Shown: piece by piece, positions 54,325 through 62,286 of the stretch
How the letters are laid out: each line of letters begins with the position of its first letter
How positions within the stretch are numbered: position 1 is the first letter of the stretch
Source: Clostridium pasteurianum
GTDB lineage: Bacteria; Bacillota; Clostridia; Clostridiales; Clostridiaceae
Assembly (NCBI RefSeq): GCF_001705235.1
Contig: NZ_MCGV01000001.1
Span: 1,674,001-1,738,000 of the forward strand
Direction: 5' to 3'
DNA: 64,000 nucleotides
Notes under the pieces: model-generated
Databases searched by the model: none
Told to the model about the DNA's origin: nothing
Seen by the model: only the letters and a program-made list of their open reading frames with translations
Translations under genes and position numbers: made by a program

Positions 54325-54363
54325 ATTATATTATAAATGATATTGATTGTCAATATCATTTAT
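54325..54363 (-). promoter_or_regulatory. feoAB promoter with Fur-like palindromic operator
   Basis: A perfect 14-bp inverted repeat, ATAAATGATATTGA / TCAATATCATTTAT with a 3-bp centre, at 54333-54363. On the minus strand TTGACA (54348-54353) and TATAAT (54325-54330) are 17 bp apart, so the operator covers the -35 element. ATGATATTGA-type arms resemble Fur boxes. The remaining 260 bp to the Nudix gene show no feature. Confidence 0.75.
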
Positions 54364-54618
54364 ATTCACTACCTCGTTATAAAATAAGACTGCTATATGT
54401 AAATATATTGCAACTCAACTGAATAAAAGTGACTGGTAAATTGAGACTATGGTTTTTTCATCATATATCGAGCTTAAAAAGATTGTAACTTACTAAAGTC
54501 AACCTCATAAGCTCGTCTACTTTATATTAACATGTAAATCAATTTTATCTTCGCTGTTATAAATATATTACAATGCTCCCTTACATATGAAACTTTTCTT
54601 TAAAAATATCAATAAAAA

Positions 54619-55233
54619 CTAATATCTTTGTGCTTTCTCAAAAATCCTTCTATAGTATTCATCACCATGTGGTGCAAATTCATTCTTAGAAAGTTTTCTA
54701 ATAACTTCATGCCTATTTCCTTCACCATCAACTTCAAAGCCATTAGCTTGCACACTTTCTATATCGCCATTAAGTAATTTTATAAGTCCATCAAGTTCTA
54801 TTTCTACAAGTCCCACAACCTCTTCCGGTTGCAAAATATAATTTTCAACCTTTTCATTACTCATATAAAAATAGACATGACAATACTCTCTATCCATATA
54901 AGTTTTGCCATCATACTCTTCTTTATAGACCAAAGCCGGAATAAGCTCACTAAATTTCACATCTATTCCAAGTTCCTCTTTAAGTTCCCTTACTCCATCC
55001 TCAATCTTCTCTCCACTTACAAGATGCCCCGCAGAACTTATATCAAATAAATTAGGGGAAGTATCCTTTAATGGATGCCTTTTTTGAAACAACATAAGAG
55101 TCTTACCATTTTCTTTTTTTATAATAAAGCATTGAAAAGTCCTATGCCAATATCCATTCTTATGTACGTCCTCTCTCAAGGCCTTTCCTATTAAATTTTC
55201 ATCCTCATCAAATATATCTAAGCACTCTTTCAA
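54619..55233 (-). CDS. NUDIX hydrolase
   Basis: A 204-aa protein with a TTG start. The Nudix box GHLVSGEKIEDGVRELKEELG lies near residue 68 (shown in parts: G-x5-E-x7-REL-x-EELG). The N-terminal LDIFDEDENLIGKALRE and a late HVYFYM pattern recall the isopentenyl-diphosphate-isomerase-like or ADP-ribose Nudix subgroup. Substrate unknown. AGGAG lies 11 nt upstream of the TTG, a slightly long spacing. Confidence 0.85.
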   Translation of the reverse strand: MKECLDIFDEDENLIGKALREDVHKNGYWHRTFQCFIIKKENGKTLMLFQKRHPLKDTSPNLFDISSAGHLVSGEKIEDGVRELKEELGIDVKFSELIPALVYKEEYDGKTYMDREYCHVYFYMSNEKVENYILQPEEVVGLVEIELDGLIKLLNGDIESVQANGFEVDGEGNRHEVIRKLSKNEFAPHGDEYYRRIFEKAQRY

Positions 55234-55412
55234 TATTTAATCAACTCCTACCATAAGCCAAGCTCTAGCTTTTCACAGCAGACGAAACTACATGCATCAT
55301 TATTAACAGGTAAACCAAAGTTAATATTACACCAATTTAATAGAAATGCAATATATGTTTTTATGATTACACATGATTTTAGTCGTAACCTATTGTAATT
55401 CTCAGAATCCCG

Positions 55413-56169
55413 CAATTTTCCGTAAAACATTGAAGAAAATTTTTCCTTAGACCTCCATAGTGAAGTAATTGTGTTGAAGGAACGATTTAAATTAATTCTT
55501 ATAAATCTTAGTTACATTTTTAAAAAAACTTAGAAATTTTAATTTGTTTGAGCTTTTTTTCAGCGAGTTATTAAAATTTCTTAGGATTTTTAAAAATGTA
55601 ACTTTAGATTTATTGAATTAATTTAACCTTCTGAAACACTTTCATTTCTATTTCATTAGATAAAAATCTCCCAATTTTTCGTAAAGCATTGGAGAAAAAT
55701 TTTCCTTAGACCTTCCTAGTGAAGTAATTGTGTTGAAGGAACGATTTAAATTAATTCTTATAAATTTTAGTTACATTTTTAAAAAAACTTAGAAATTTTA
55801 ATTTGTTTGAGCTTTTTTTCAGCGAGTTATTAAAATTTCTTAGGATTTTTAAAAATGCAACTTTAGATTTATTGAATTAATTTAATGTTACAAAACACTT
55901 TCATTTCTACTCCATTTAAATAAAAATCCACCAATTTTTCGTAGAGCATTGGAGAAAAATTTTCCTTAGACCTTCCTAGTGAAGTAATTGTGTTGAAGGA
56001 ACGATTTAAATTAATTCTTATAAATCTTAGTTACATTTTTAAAAAGACTTAGAAATTTTAATTTGTTTGAGCTTTTTTTCAGCGAGTTATTAAAATTTCT
56101 TAGGATTTTTAAAAATGCAACTTTAGATTTATTGAATTAATTTAATGTTACAAAACACAATTACTTCAC
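55413..56169. repeat. tandem triplication of the palindromic element
   Basis: Three copies start at 55460, 55719 and 55979 (period about 259-260 bp). Each carries GTGAAGTAATTGTGTTGAAG, the paired arms TTTTAAAAAAACTTAGAAAT / ATTTCTTAGGATTTTTAAAA and the apex TTTGAGCTTTTTTTCAGCGA. Flank hairpins sit between copies. Only the third ends in the matching terminus CACAATTACTTCAC; the others have CACTTTCATTTC. The stop codon of the DUF2087 gene lies at that last terminus. The stretch fills the gap 55234-56165, with no gene. Confidence 0.9.
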
Positions 56170-56924
56170 TCTTTTAGCCAATATGTACTACAGTCATCTT
56201 TTCTGTCCATAAAGCCATACTCAACAAGCGATCGCCTTATAGTAGCATAATCATCATGTATCCTTTTAATAGTTCGATTAACCTGCGCCTCAGTATACTG
56301 TTCGCCATATCTGAAATTTTGTGATATATGCTTAAGCACTACTACTTTCTTTTTTTCTTTCGATGGAATTTCCTTAAGATGACCATTTTTATCGAAACAA
56401 TTTTTTATTATACTCTTTTCTTCCTTCTCCGTTACTAAAAATCTTTCATCATTCATAGTAGCACCTTTATGAACCGCTATCAAGGTATCATTATTACTTT
56501 TATTCTTCTTATCATCAATTATGTTCATTATTGCCATAAAAATTTTCGCTTGCTTCTCTTTTTCCTTAAGCTTAAATCTATAATTCCTAACAGTAGAATT
56601 ACTTGTCATCATCTTTTCTGCTATTTCTTTATCTGATAAACCATTTTCATAAAGCATTAAAAACTGTTTTTGCATATCCGTTATGCCAGTATACACTTTG
56701 CTCATGTTTATTAAATAGTCAAAAACCGACTTATGGCTATCTTTTATATGAATTTTCATATATTTTTTTGCATCATAAAACTTTTCACCTTCTCTATATA
56801 CTACCCCATCATCATATGTCTTACCGCATATAAGGCATATGTATACTTCTTTTTTATCATCATATATGTATCCTCTTTCTATATCTTCTACTTTTGAATT
56901 CCAAAATATTTGTGAAATATCCAT
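56166..56924 (-). CDS. helix-turn-helix protein with DUF2087 domain
   Basis: A 252-aa regulator. An N-terminal Cys-rich patch (CLICGKTY) is followed by a LuxR-like helix-turn-helix (LSDKEIAEKMMTSNSTVRNY, about 95-115). The C-terminal DUF2087 domain (about 180-250) has the pattern KEKKKVVVLKHISQNF, YTEAQVNRTI and RRSLVEYGFMDR. These domains occur together in Firmicute transcription factors. Target unknown. The terminal codons (LKE) precede a TGA that is part of the repeat terminus. Confidence 0.85.
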   Translation of the reverse strand: MDISQIFWNSKVEDIERGYIYDDKKEVYICLICGKTYDDGVVYREGEKFYDAKKYMKIHIKDSHKSVFDYLINMSKVYTGITDMQKQFLMLYENGLSDKEIAEKMMTSNSTVRNYRFKLKEKEKQAKIFMAIMNIIDDKKNKSNNDTLIAVHKGATMNDERFLVTEKEEKSIIKNCFDKNGHLKEIPSKEKKKVVVLKHISQNFRYGEQYTEAQVNRTIKRIHDDYATIRRSLVEYGFMDRKDDCSTYWLKE

Positions 56925-57053
56925 AAAATCTTCCTCCTAATTTTATTATAAACATTATATCTTTTTGTTTATATATATGTCAACTATCTCGCGTATTGTT
57001 TGCGTAATCGCTTGTTTTGCATAAACATTATTTAATTGAAATGTAAATTTATG

Positions 57054-57203
57054 TTGATATTCACTCAATAATCTGCTATTATGATAATAAATTAAATATT
57101 TTTTTAATATTTTAACATTTCGGTTGAACAAATTCAGTTTTGTTTCAAGAGCGTTTGAATTTCTGGGGTGGGAAATTCCTTAAAGGGATTTCCTGCCCTT
57201 TTT
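57054..57203 (+). promoter_or_regulatory. attenuator-like leader upstream of the antiporter
   Basis: TTGATA (57054-57059) and TATTAT (57077-57082) are 17 bp apart. The ~145-nt leader ends in a terminator hairpin GGGTGGGAAAT/ATTTCCTGCCC (57166-57176 with 57188-57198, two wobbles) followed by TTTTT (57199-57203), just before the GGAGG site. GAATTTC (57157-57163) can pair with GAAATTC (57172-57178) instead, which would break the terminator. This is the layout of a riboswitch or peptide-dependent attenuator. No known aptamer consensus is recognised. The 310-bp gap to the DUF2087 gene holds nothing else. Confidence 0.6.
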
Positions 57204-57234
57204 GCATACAAAATATTATTTGGAGGTGTGGGTT

Positions 57235-58416
57235 TTGGAAAAAATCTTATTAAATATTGCATTAATATTAATTTTTACTAGAATAGCTTCCCTAATCAGC
57301 ATACATTTTAAAATGCCTGGTGTGCTTGGAGAACTTATAGCCGGTGTGATTTTAGGTCCCGTTGTTCTAAACCTTATTCAGCAAAATGCAGATATAAAAC
57401 TTCTGTCAGATTTGGGAGTTATATTTCTAATGTTTTTAGCCGGTATAGAAACAAACTTAGAAGAATTAAAAAAAGCAGGTAAAACTTCATTTTTTATTGC
57501 CTGTGGAGGCGTAATTGTTCCTTTAATACTTGGAACCTTATCTGCTTATATGTTTTTCTCAAACTTCTGGGAAAACCTATTTGTTGGAGTAATACTTACA
57601 GCGACAAGTGTCAGTATTTCTGTACAGACACTTACAGAACTAGGCAAATTAAACACACGCGCTGGTATAAATATACTTGGTGCTGCCGTAATAGATGATG
57701 TCTTAGGACTAATTCTAATTACAGTAGTACTTGCAGCTTCAGGTGGCGCTAAAGCTGGTGGAAGTTCATCGCTTCTATTGACTTTTATAAACATAGCTAT
57801 ATTCTGTGTAGTATCAATCTTAGCAATACTTTTCTTGCCTAAGCCTATTGATAAATTAACACAGAAATTCAAACCACAGAGAGGACTTGCACTTTTTGCT
57901 ATAGCAGCTGCACTTATCTGTGCTTTTGCCGCTGAAAAACTGGGAATAGCAGCAATAACCGGTGCATATATATGTGGACTTGTACTTTCACCTATAAAAC
58001 ACAAAGAATACATTGAAAAAAGAATTAAGGTTATATCAGGTTCCTTATTATCACCTATATTCTTTGCTTCAGTAGGTATATCAGCCAACATCAAAGGACT
58101 TAACACTGAAGCTTTACTAATAACTTTAGCTATGTTTGTAATTGCAGTAATAGGAAAAGTTGTAGGCTGCGGCGGTGCTGCTCTAGGCTTTAAATTCAAA
58201 AAAAGCGAGGCACTGCAAATTGGAGTTGGTATGATTTCAAGGGGAGAAGTTGCTATAATAACTGCTAATATGGGGCTTCAAGCTAAGATAATTTCTGAGG
58301 AAGTATTTTTACCTACTTTAATTGTAGTAATACTATCTACTATAATAACTCCAGTGCTGCTCAAAATAGTATTTTCACATAAAACGGATAAAAATATAGA
58401 TAAAGTCACTGCCTAA
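57235..58416 (+). CDS. monovalent cation:proton antiporter (CPA2/KefB-like)
   Basis: A 393-aa membrane protein with about 12 helices. I chose the TTG at 57235, 8 nt after GGAGG; upstream in-frame codons lie within the leader. The CPA2 pattern is visible: GELIAGVILGPVVL near the N-terminus, LGVIFLMFLAGIETNLEEL and the conserved NILGAAVIDDVLGLIL with the DD ion-binding pair. No C-terminal RCK/TrkA domain is present. It exchanges Na+ or K+ for protons. A strong terminator follows, then a ClC gene. Confidence 0.92.
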   Translation: MEKILLNIALILIFTRIASLISIHFKMPGVLGELIAGVILGPVVLNLIQQNADIKLLSDLGVIFLMFLAGIETNLEELKKAGKTSFFIACGGVIVPLILGTLSAYMFFSNFWENLFVGVILTATSVSISVQTLTELGKLNTRAGINILGAAVIDDVLGLILITVVLAASGGAKAGGSSSLLLTFINIAIFCVVSILAILFLPKPIDKLTQKFKPQRGLALFAIAAALICAFAAEKLGIAAITGAYICGLVLSPIKHKEYIEKRIKVISGSLLSPIFFASVGISANIKGLNTEALLITLAMFVIAVIGKVVGCGGAALGFKFKKSEALQIGVGMISRGEVAIITANMGLQAKIISEEVFLPTLIVVILSTIITPVLLKIVFSHKTDKNIDKVTA

Positions 58417-58443
58417 AATAAATTAATCTATATTCTATTTTAT

Positions 58444-58481
58444 AATGGTACTGCACTGTCCTGCAATGCAGTACCATTTTT
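58444..58481 (+). terminator. intrinsic terminator of the antiporter gene
   Basis: ATGGTACTGCA and TGCAGTACCAT form a perfect 11-bp stem around an 11-nt loop, followed by TTTTTA. Confidence 0.92.
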
Positions 58482-58579
58482 ATGTTAAGTTTAACGTACC
58501 CAATTCTTTCATTATAATTTGTAGTATTCAAAATAAAGTTGTACTATAAAATAGGTAATTACAACATGAGGTGATTTAT

Positions 58580-59917
58580 TTGAATTATTATTTTAAAAAA
58601 TTTATAACTGAGGAATCCATTTTAATTGCTAGTGCTTTAAAGTGGATATTTCTGTCTGTAGTAATAGGCGCTGTAGTCGGTGCATTTACAACTTTATTTG
58701 TCAAACTAATTTATATTAGTACAGGCTTTGCTTTTAAATTTCATTATTACTACTTGCTTCTTCCCCTTGGTCTCTTTCTAAGCAACTTTATAATAAATTT
58801 ACTACCCGCTGCAAAAGGACATGGTACTGAAAAAGCAATAAAAAGTGTCAATGAAGATAATGGTAATATGGATATTAAAGTAGTACCTGTAAAGCTCATA
58901 ACCACTTTAATAACAATTATTTTTGGCGGTTCTGTAGGACTTGAAGGTCCCGCAACTCAAATAGGTGGTGCTATATCATCATTTTTAGGTTCTTTATTTA
59001 AAATGAATATTGCTGATAAAAGACGTCTTGTAGTATGTGGTATAAGTGCTGGATTTGTTTCTGTATTTAACGCCCCTGTTGGTGCTGCAATATTTGCATG
59101 TGAAGTTCTATACATAGGAAAGTTATCATATATATCTCTTTTGCCATCACTTATCTCATCTTTTGTAAGTTATTATACAGGTTTATATATTGGAAATAAG
59201 CCTTTGAAATTTCCAATATCGTATGTCCCTAAAAATCATATAAAAACCTTTATTGGTGTCCTTATTTTTAGTTTTATAATTGGAATTGCATCTATATTAT
59301 TTATAAAATTAGTAGGAACTATTGATAAACTCTTCAGGAAATTAAAAATCTATTCACCCCTAAAAGGAATAATAGGTGGACTTATAATAATAGCCCTAAT
59401 CATAATAACTAACTCTCCTGCTGCACTTGGAATAGGAGATGAAACTTTTACGAAAGCTGTTATGGGAACTAAGACTCCTTCTCAATTATTTCTTGTAAAA
59501 GCTTTGACAACCTCTATAACACTAGGCAGTGGTGGAAGCGGTGGAATTTTGACTCCTATGCTATTTATAGGTTCAGCCCTTGGGAATGTCTGGGCACAAC
59601 TTACCCATTCAAGTTTAGTTTTTTATTCTGCAATAGGAATGGTATCATTTTTAGCCGCATGCTCAAATGTTCCTATATCATCAATTGTAATATCTTTAGA
59701 ACTATTTGGTGGAAATATCGGTTTGTATGCTTCTATTGCTATTGGTGTAAGCTACTTAATAGTAGGTCATACGAGCATTTATCCAACACAGTTTGTAGTA
59801 ACCTCAAAGACCCCTTCTTTAAAAGTTGATACAAATACAGAGATAAATGATATTGATGGTTCAGATATCTCCCCTAAAAAGCATAAACTTTTGAAAATAA
59901 TAGATAAAATGAAGTAA
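58580..59917 (+). CDS. ClC family chloride channel/transporter
   Basis: A 445-aa membrane protein with a TTG start 6 nt past GAGGTG. The ClC signatures are GSVGLEGP (gating Glu), GFVSVFNAPVGAAIFACE and GSGGSGGILTP. It lacks CBS domains. It is likely a Cl-/H+ exchanger. A fluoride-specific variant cannot be excluded from the motifs alone. The stop codon TAA is inside the terminus of a palindromic repeat. Confidence 0.93.
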   Translation: MNYYFKKFITEESILIASALKWIFLSVVIGAVVGAFTTLFVKLIYISTGFAFKFHYYYLLLPLGLFLSNFIINLLPAAKGHGTEKAIKSVNEDNGNMDIKVVPVKLITTLITIIFGGSVGLEGPATQIGGAISSFLGSLFKMNIADKRRLVVCGISAGFVSVFNAPVGAAIFACEVLYIGKLSYISLLPSLISSFVSYYTGLYIGNKPLKFPISYVPKNHIKTFIGVLIFSFIIGIASILFIKLVGTIDKLFRKLKIYSPLKGIIGGLIIIALIIITNSPAALGIGDETFTKAVMGTKTPSQLFLVKALTTSITLGSGGSGGILTPMLFIGSALGNVWAQLTHSSLVFYSAIGMVSFLAACSNVPISSIVISLELFGGNIGLYASIAIGVSYLIVGHTSIYPTQFVVTSKTPSLKVDTNTEINDIDGSDISPKKHKLLKIIDKMK

Positions 59918-60098
59918 CAGTAGTTTGAAACATTAAATAAAACTCATAAGACTAAGCTCCAAATTGTAAAAAGGCTAAGAACTTTTAATAACTCGCCTCT
60001 CGGCTCAGACAAATTAAAAGTTCTAAGCCTTTTTACAATTTGAAGCAAGTCTTATTGAGTTCTATTTAAATCGTTTCCAAACTACTATTACTTCATTT
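59909..60098. repeat. palindromic element, copy F (end of the ClC gene)
   Basis: Termini ATGAAGTAACAGTAGTTTG and CAAACTACTATTACTTCAT pair. The arms TTGTAAAAAGGCTAAGAACT and AGTTCTAAGCCTTTTTACAA pair perfectly although they differ from other copies (GGC/GCC instead of GAC/GTC). The apex is AACTCGCCTCTCGGCTCAGA. Confidence 0.9.
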
Positions 60099-60195
60099 AG
60101 AGAGTAAAAGCTATGATCATTATCCTTCTTAACCATATAAAAGTACTCTTAGGATTTTATTATTTCTTTTACTTAATGCCTATACAAAATATCAG

Positions 60196-60450
60196 ATAAA
60201 TTTTACGCCTAAAATTCCGTAGACACGGAGGAATTTTTTCCTTGATTTACCCAAAAGGGAATTAACATTGATGAAGTAACAATTTAAAAAAACTCTAATA
60301 AATCTTGGTGAAAAAATAATAAAATACTTAGATATTTCAATTTGTCTGAGCATTTTCTCAGCGAGTTATTGAAATATCTTAGTATTTTATTATTTTTTCG
60401 CCTTAGATTTATAGAGCTTTTTTAATGTTACGAATCAATGTTAATTCCCT
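60196..60450. repeat. palindromic element, copy G with flank hairpin (end of the YdcF gene)
   Basis: Flank hairpin AATTCC...GGAATT (60215-60238), then the palindrome 60257-60450 with termini GGGAATTAACATTGATG and ATCAATGTTAATTCCC. The apex CTGAGCATTTTCTCAG is itself a hairpin. With copy F this fills the 532-bp gap between genes. Confidence 0.9.
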
Positions 60451-61208
60451 CATCTATCAAAAATCAAAGACTTATATATGGCAAAAAATTCTCTCACATA
60501 GCACTGAGGTATTACTAGTATCTTTATAGGTGCGGGAATACCATATAGCTTTAAGCCTACTCTCTTACCTAAAAGCTTAGCACGTGTCATATGAAAATTG
60601 CTTGTAACTACCCCTACTTTTATGTTTTTCCCATTAGAAATCTTGTCCAAAATGTTTTTAGTGTTCTTTAAATTTTGGAAAGTATTTTTAGACTTGTCTT
60701 CTACTATTATATTTTCATTTTTTACGCCCTTATTTAAAAAATACTCTTTCATAGATTCAGCTTCAGTTATAGATTCTCCAGATCCTTTGCCTCCAGAAAC
60801 TACAATTTTAATATCAGGATTATCTTTAACGTACTCCATCGCTCTTTGAGCCCTTTGATATTGTGTTGAAAGCATTGTTTTTCCCCTAAGTCCAGCCCCC
60901 AAAACCACTATATAATCTAACTTTCCTTTATACTCTATTTTTCCATTGTAAGCCAAAATTGCTTCCGTAAAAACAAAGACACATAAAATTAAGCAAAGTA
61001 TTACTCTAAAAACATAATATGCTTTTTTAAATTTACATTTTTTATAAATAAGCCCTAATAATATGAAAACAACTCCTAAAGCAACAAAAAATCCAGTAAA
61101 ATTTATGTACATTCTATAAGTAATTGTACATACTAAAAAATATAAAATATTAATTATGCCAAATATTATAAATAAATTTCCTGCTGTATTCGATTTTAAT
61201 TTTTCCAT
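60450..61208 (-). CDS. YdcF/SanA-like DUF218 family membrane protein
   Basis: A 252-aa protein with three to four N-terminal hydrophobic helices, then the DUF218 domain (about 98-245): YIVVLGAGLRGKTMLS, KIVVSGGKGSGESITEA, DKSKNTFQNLKNT and VVTSNFHMTRAKLLG. ElyC/SanA/YdcF proteins influence envelope polysaccharide and peptidoglycan homeostasis. AAAGGAGA precedes the ATG. The TGA stop is created at the junction with repeat copy G. Confidence 0.92.
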   Translation of the reverse strand: MEKLKSNTAGNLFIIFGIINILYFLVCTITYRMYINFTGFFVALGVVFILLGLIYKKCKFKKAYYVFRVILCLILCVFVFTEAILAYNGKIEYKGKLDYIVVLGAGLRGKTMLSTQYQRAQRAMEYVKDNPDIKIVVSGGKGSGESITEAESMKEYFLNKGVKNENIIVEDKSKNTFQNLKNTKNILDKISNGKNIKVGVVTSNFHMTRAKLLGKRVGLKLYGIPAPIKILVIPQCYVREFFAIYKSLIFDR

Positions 61209-61391
61209 TTTGTCTCCTTTACATTTTTAAATTATATAACAAAATTATATCACAAAATTTGTAAGATTAACTTTACCTTAACAGTATTTTTATAGAATAA
61301 TAAGAGCACTTTTAATAATATATTATGCTCTATATATGGACAAAATAATAATGTAGGTAAGCTAATAAAAAAAATGAAAGAAGGTATCCTA

Positions 61392-61841
61392 ATGGTTGCT
61401 TCTGATGATTCTATATCTTGTTCAATAAAAAGCTTAATAGATGATAGCATGAAAGACACTTCACAGGATATACACGTTAACGTACAAGATAATAATGTAT
61501 TTTTAAGTGGCTGCGTTAATGTTCTAGCAGAAAAATTTAAAGCAGAAGAAATTTGCAAAAAAGTCCAGGGAGTTAAGAATATTGAAAATGACATAACTAT
61601 AAGTATGGATGGGAATTTTTCTGACAAGGAGCTCACAGAAGTTTTAAATAAAAATCTAAGAAAATGCGAACACTCTGAAAAGATAAATGGCATCACCGGA
61701 AAAGTCAATGGAGGTTCTGCGCTTCTTTTAGGTGAAGTGGACACTATTGATGATAAGAAATTAGCTATAAATGAAGCTGCTAAAACTTTTGGAATTAAAG
61801 ATGTGGTAAACAACATAAATATAGGCCGAGCAAAAATTTAG
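61392..61841 (+). CDS. BON-domain protein
   Basis: A 149-aa protein. I start at 61392, 7 nt after AGAAGG; an upstream ATG (61374) has no site. Two BON domains are visible: DISVNVQDN-like VNVQDNNVFLSGCVNVLAEK (about 25-60) and GKVNGGSALLLGEVDTIDDK (about 100-135). BON domains bind membranes or phospholipids, and many BON proteins are in stress regulons. No signal peptide. Function unknown. Confidence 0.8.
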   Translation: MVASDDSISCSIKSLIDDSMKDTSQDIHVNVQDNNVFLSGCVNVLAEKFKAEEICKKVQGVKNIENDITISMDGNFSDKELTEVLNKNLRKCEHSEKINGITGKVNGGSALLLGEVDTIDDKKLAINEAAKTFGIKDVVNNINIGRAKI

Positions 61842-61857
61842 CCTTTTAAATATTACT

Positions 61858-61894
61858 AGTAGGATGAATCTATTTTTAATTCATCCTACTTTTA
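61858..61894. terminator. intrinsic terminator between convergent genes
   Basis: AGTAGGATGAAT pairs with ATTCATCCTACT around a 9-nt loop, with T-rich tracts on both sides; serves the BON gene and the convergent small gene. Confidence 0.9.
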
Positions 61895-62188
61895 TTATAA
61901 AGACTCAGGAATTATATATACATCATATTTCATAAAGCAATTTTTCACAAAAGGTTTGTCAGTTGTTGTAACTTTCCCAATATCATTCATATTTTTAACA
62001 CTAAAAAACACTGTTCCGCCTTTTCTATTATAAACACCTCCGGCAATTAAGTATTTTTTAGATTCAGATTTATGGTTTCTAATTCTTGTCTTTTTATTTT
62101 TAATATCCACAGCAAATTGATTATCGCACATATCTTTTATTTCTTCAGCTGAATAACTTATTCTCAAAAATATATTATTTTTATCCAT
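61895..62188 (-). CDS. small protein of unknown function under LexA control
   Basis: A 97-aa protein I do not recognise. The ATG at 62188 follows GGAGG; the longer upstream frame runs through the promoter. It is highly charged, with a basic patch (KNKKTRIRNHKSESKK) followed by a beta-rich C-terminus (YLIAGGVYNRKGGTVFF and MKYDVYIIPESL). No transmembrane helix. The promoter holds two LexA boxes, so it is very likely an SOS gene. It could act in DNA damage response, division control or toxin function; the sequence does not decide. Confidence 0.75.
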   Translation of the reverse strand: MDKNNIFLRISYSAEEIKDMCDNQFAVDIKNKKTRIRNHKSESKKYLIAGGVYNRKGGTVFFSVKNMNDIGKVTTTDKPFVKNCFMKYDVYIIPESL

Positions 62189-62218
62189 GTTTTCATCCTC
62201 CAAATAAAATACAAATTT

Positions 62219-62269
62219 CCCGAACAGATGTTCTATAATAATTATATAGAACATCTGTTCGGGAGTCAA
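62219..62269 (-). promoter_or_regulatory. double LexA (SOS) box in the promoter
   Basis: CGAACAGATGTTCT (62221-62234) and AGAACATCTGTTCG (62248-62261) fit the Gram-positive LexA consensus CGAACRNRYGTTC and form a 45-bp perfect palindrome (62219-62263). On the minus strand TTGACT (62264-62269) and TATAAT (62241-62246) are 17 bp apart. One box fills the -35/-10 spacer, the other follows the -10 box. Strong SOS-repression layout. Confidence 0.85.
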
Positions 62270-62286
62270 TATTTTTTTGAAGTTAA

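Noticed and set aside
55248-55430. 60-codon minus-strand reading frame
   Set aside because: No ribosome binding site, no recognisable domain, and it overlaps the flank of the repeat array.
4831-60450. CRISPR array or insertion sequence as the explanation of the repeats
   Set aside because: Copies are dispersed, 190 bp long, self-complementary and without spacers; no transposase or recombinase gene is seen in the window.
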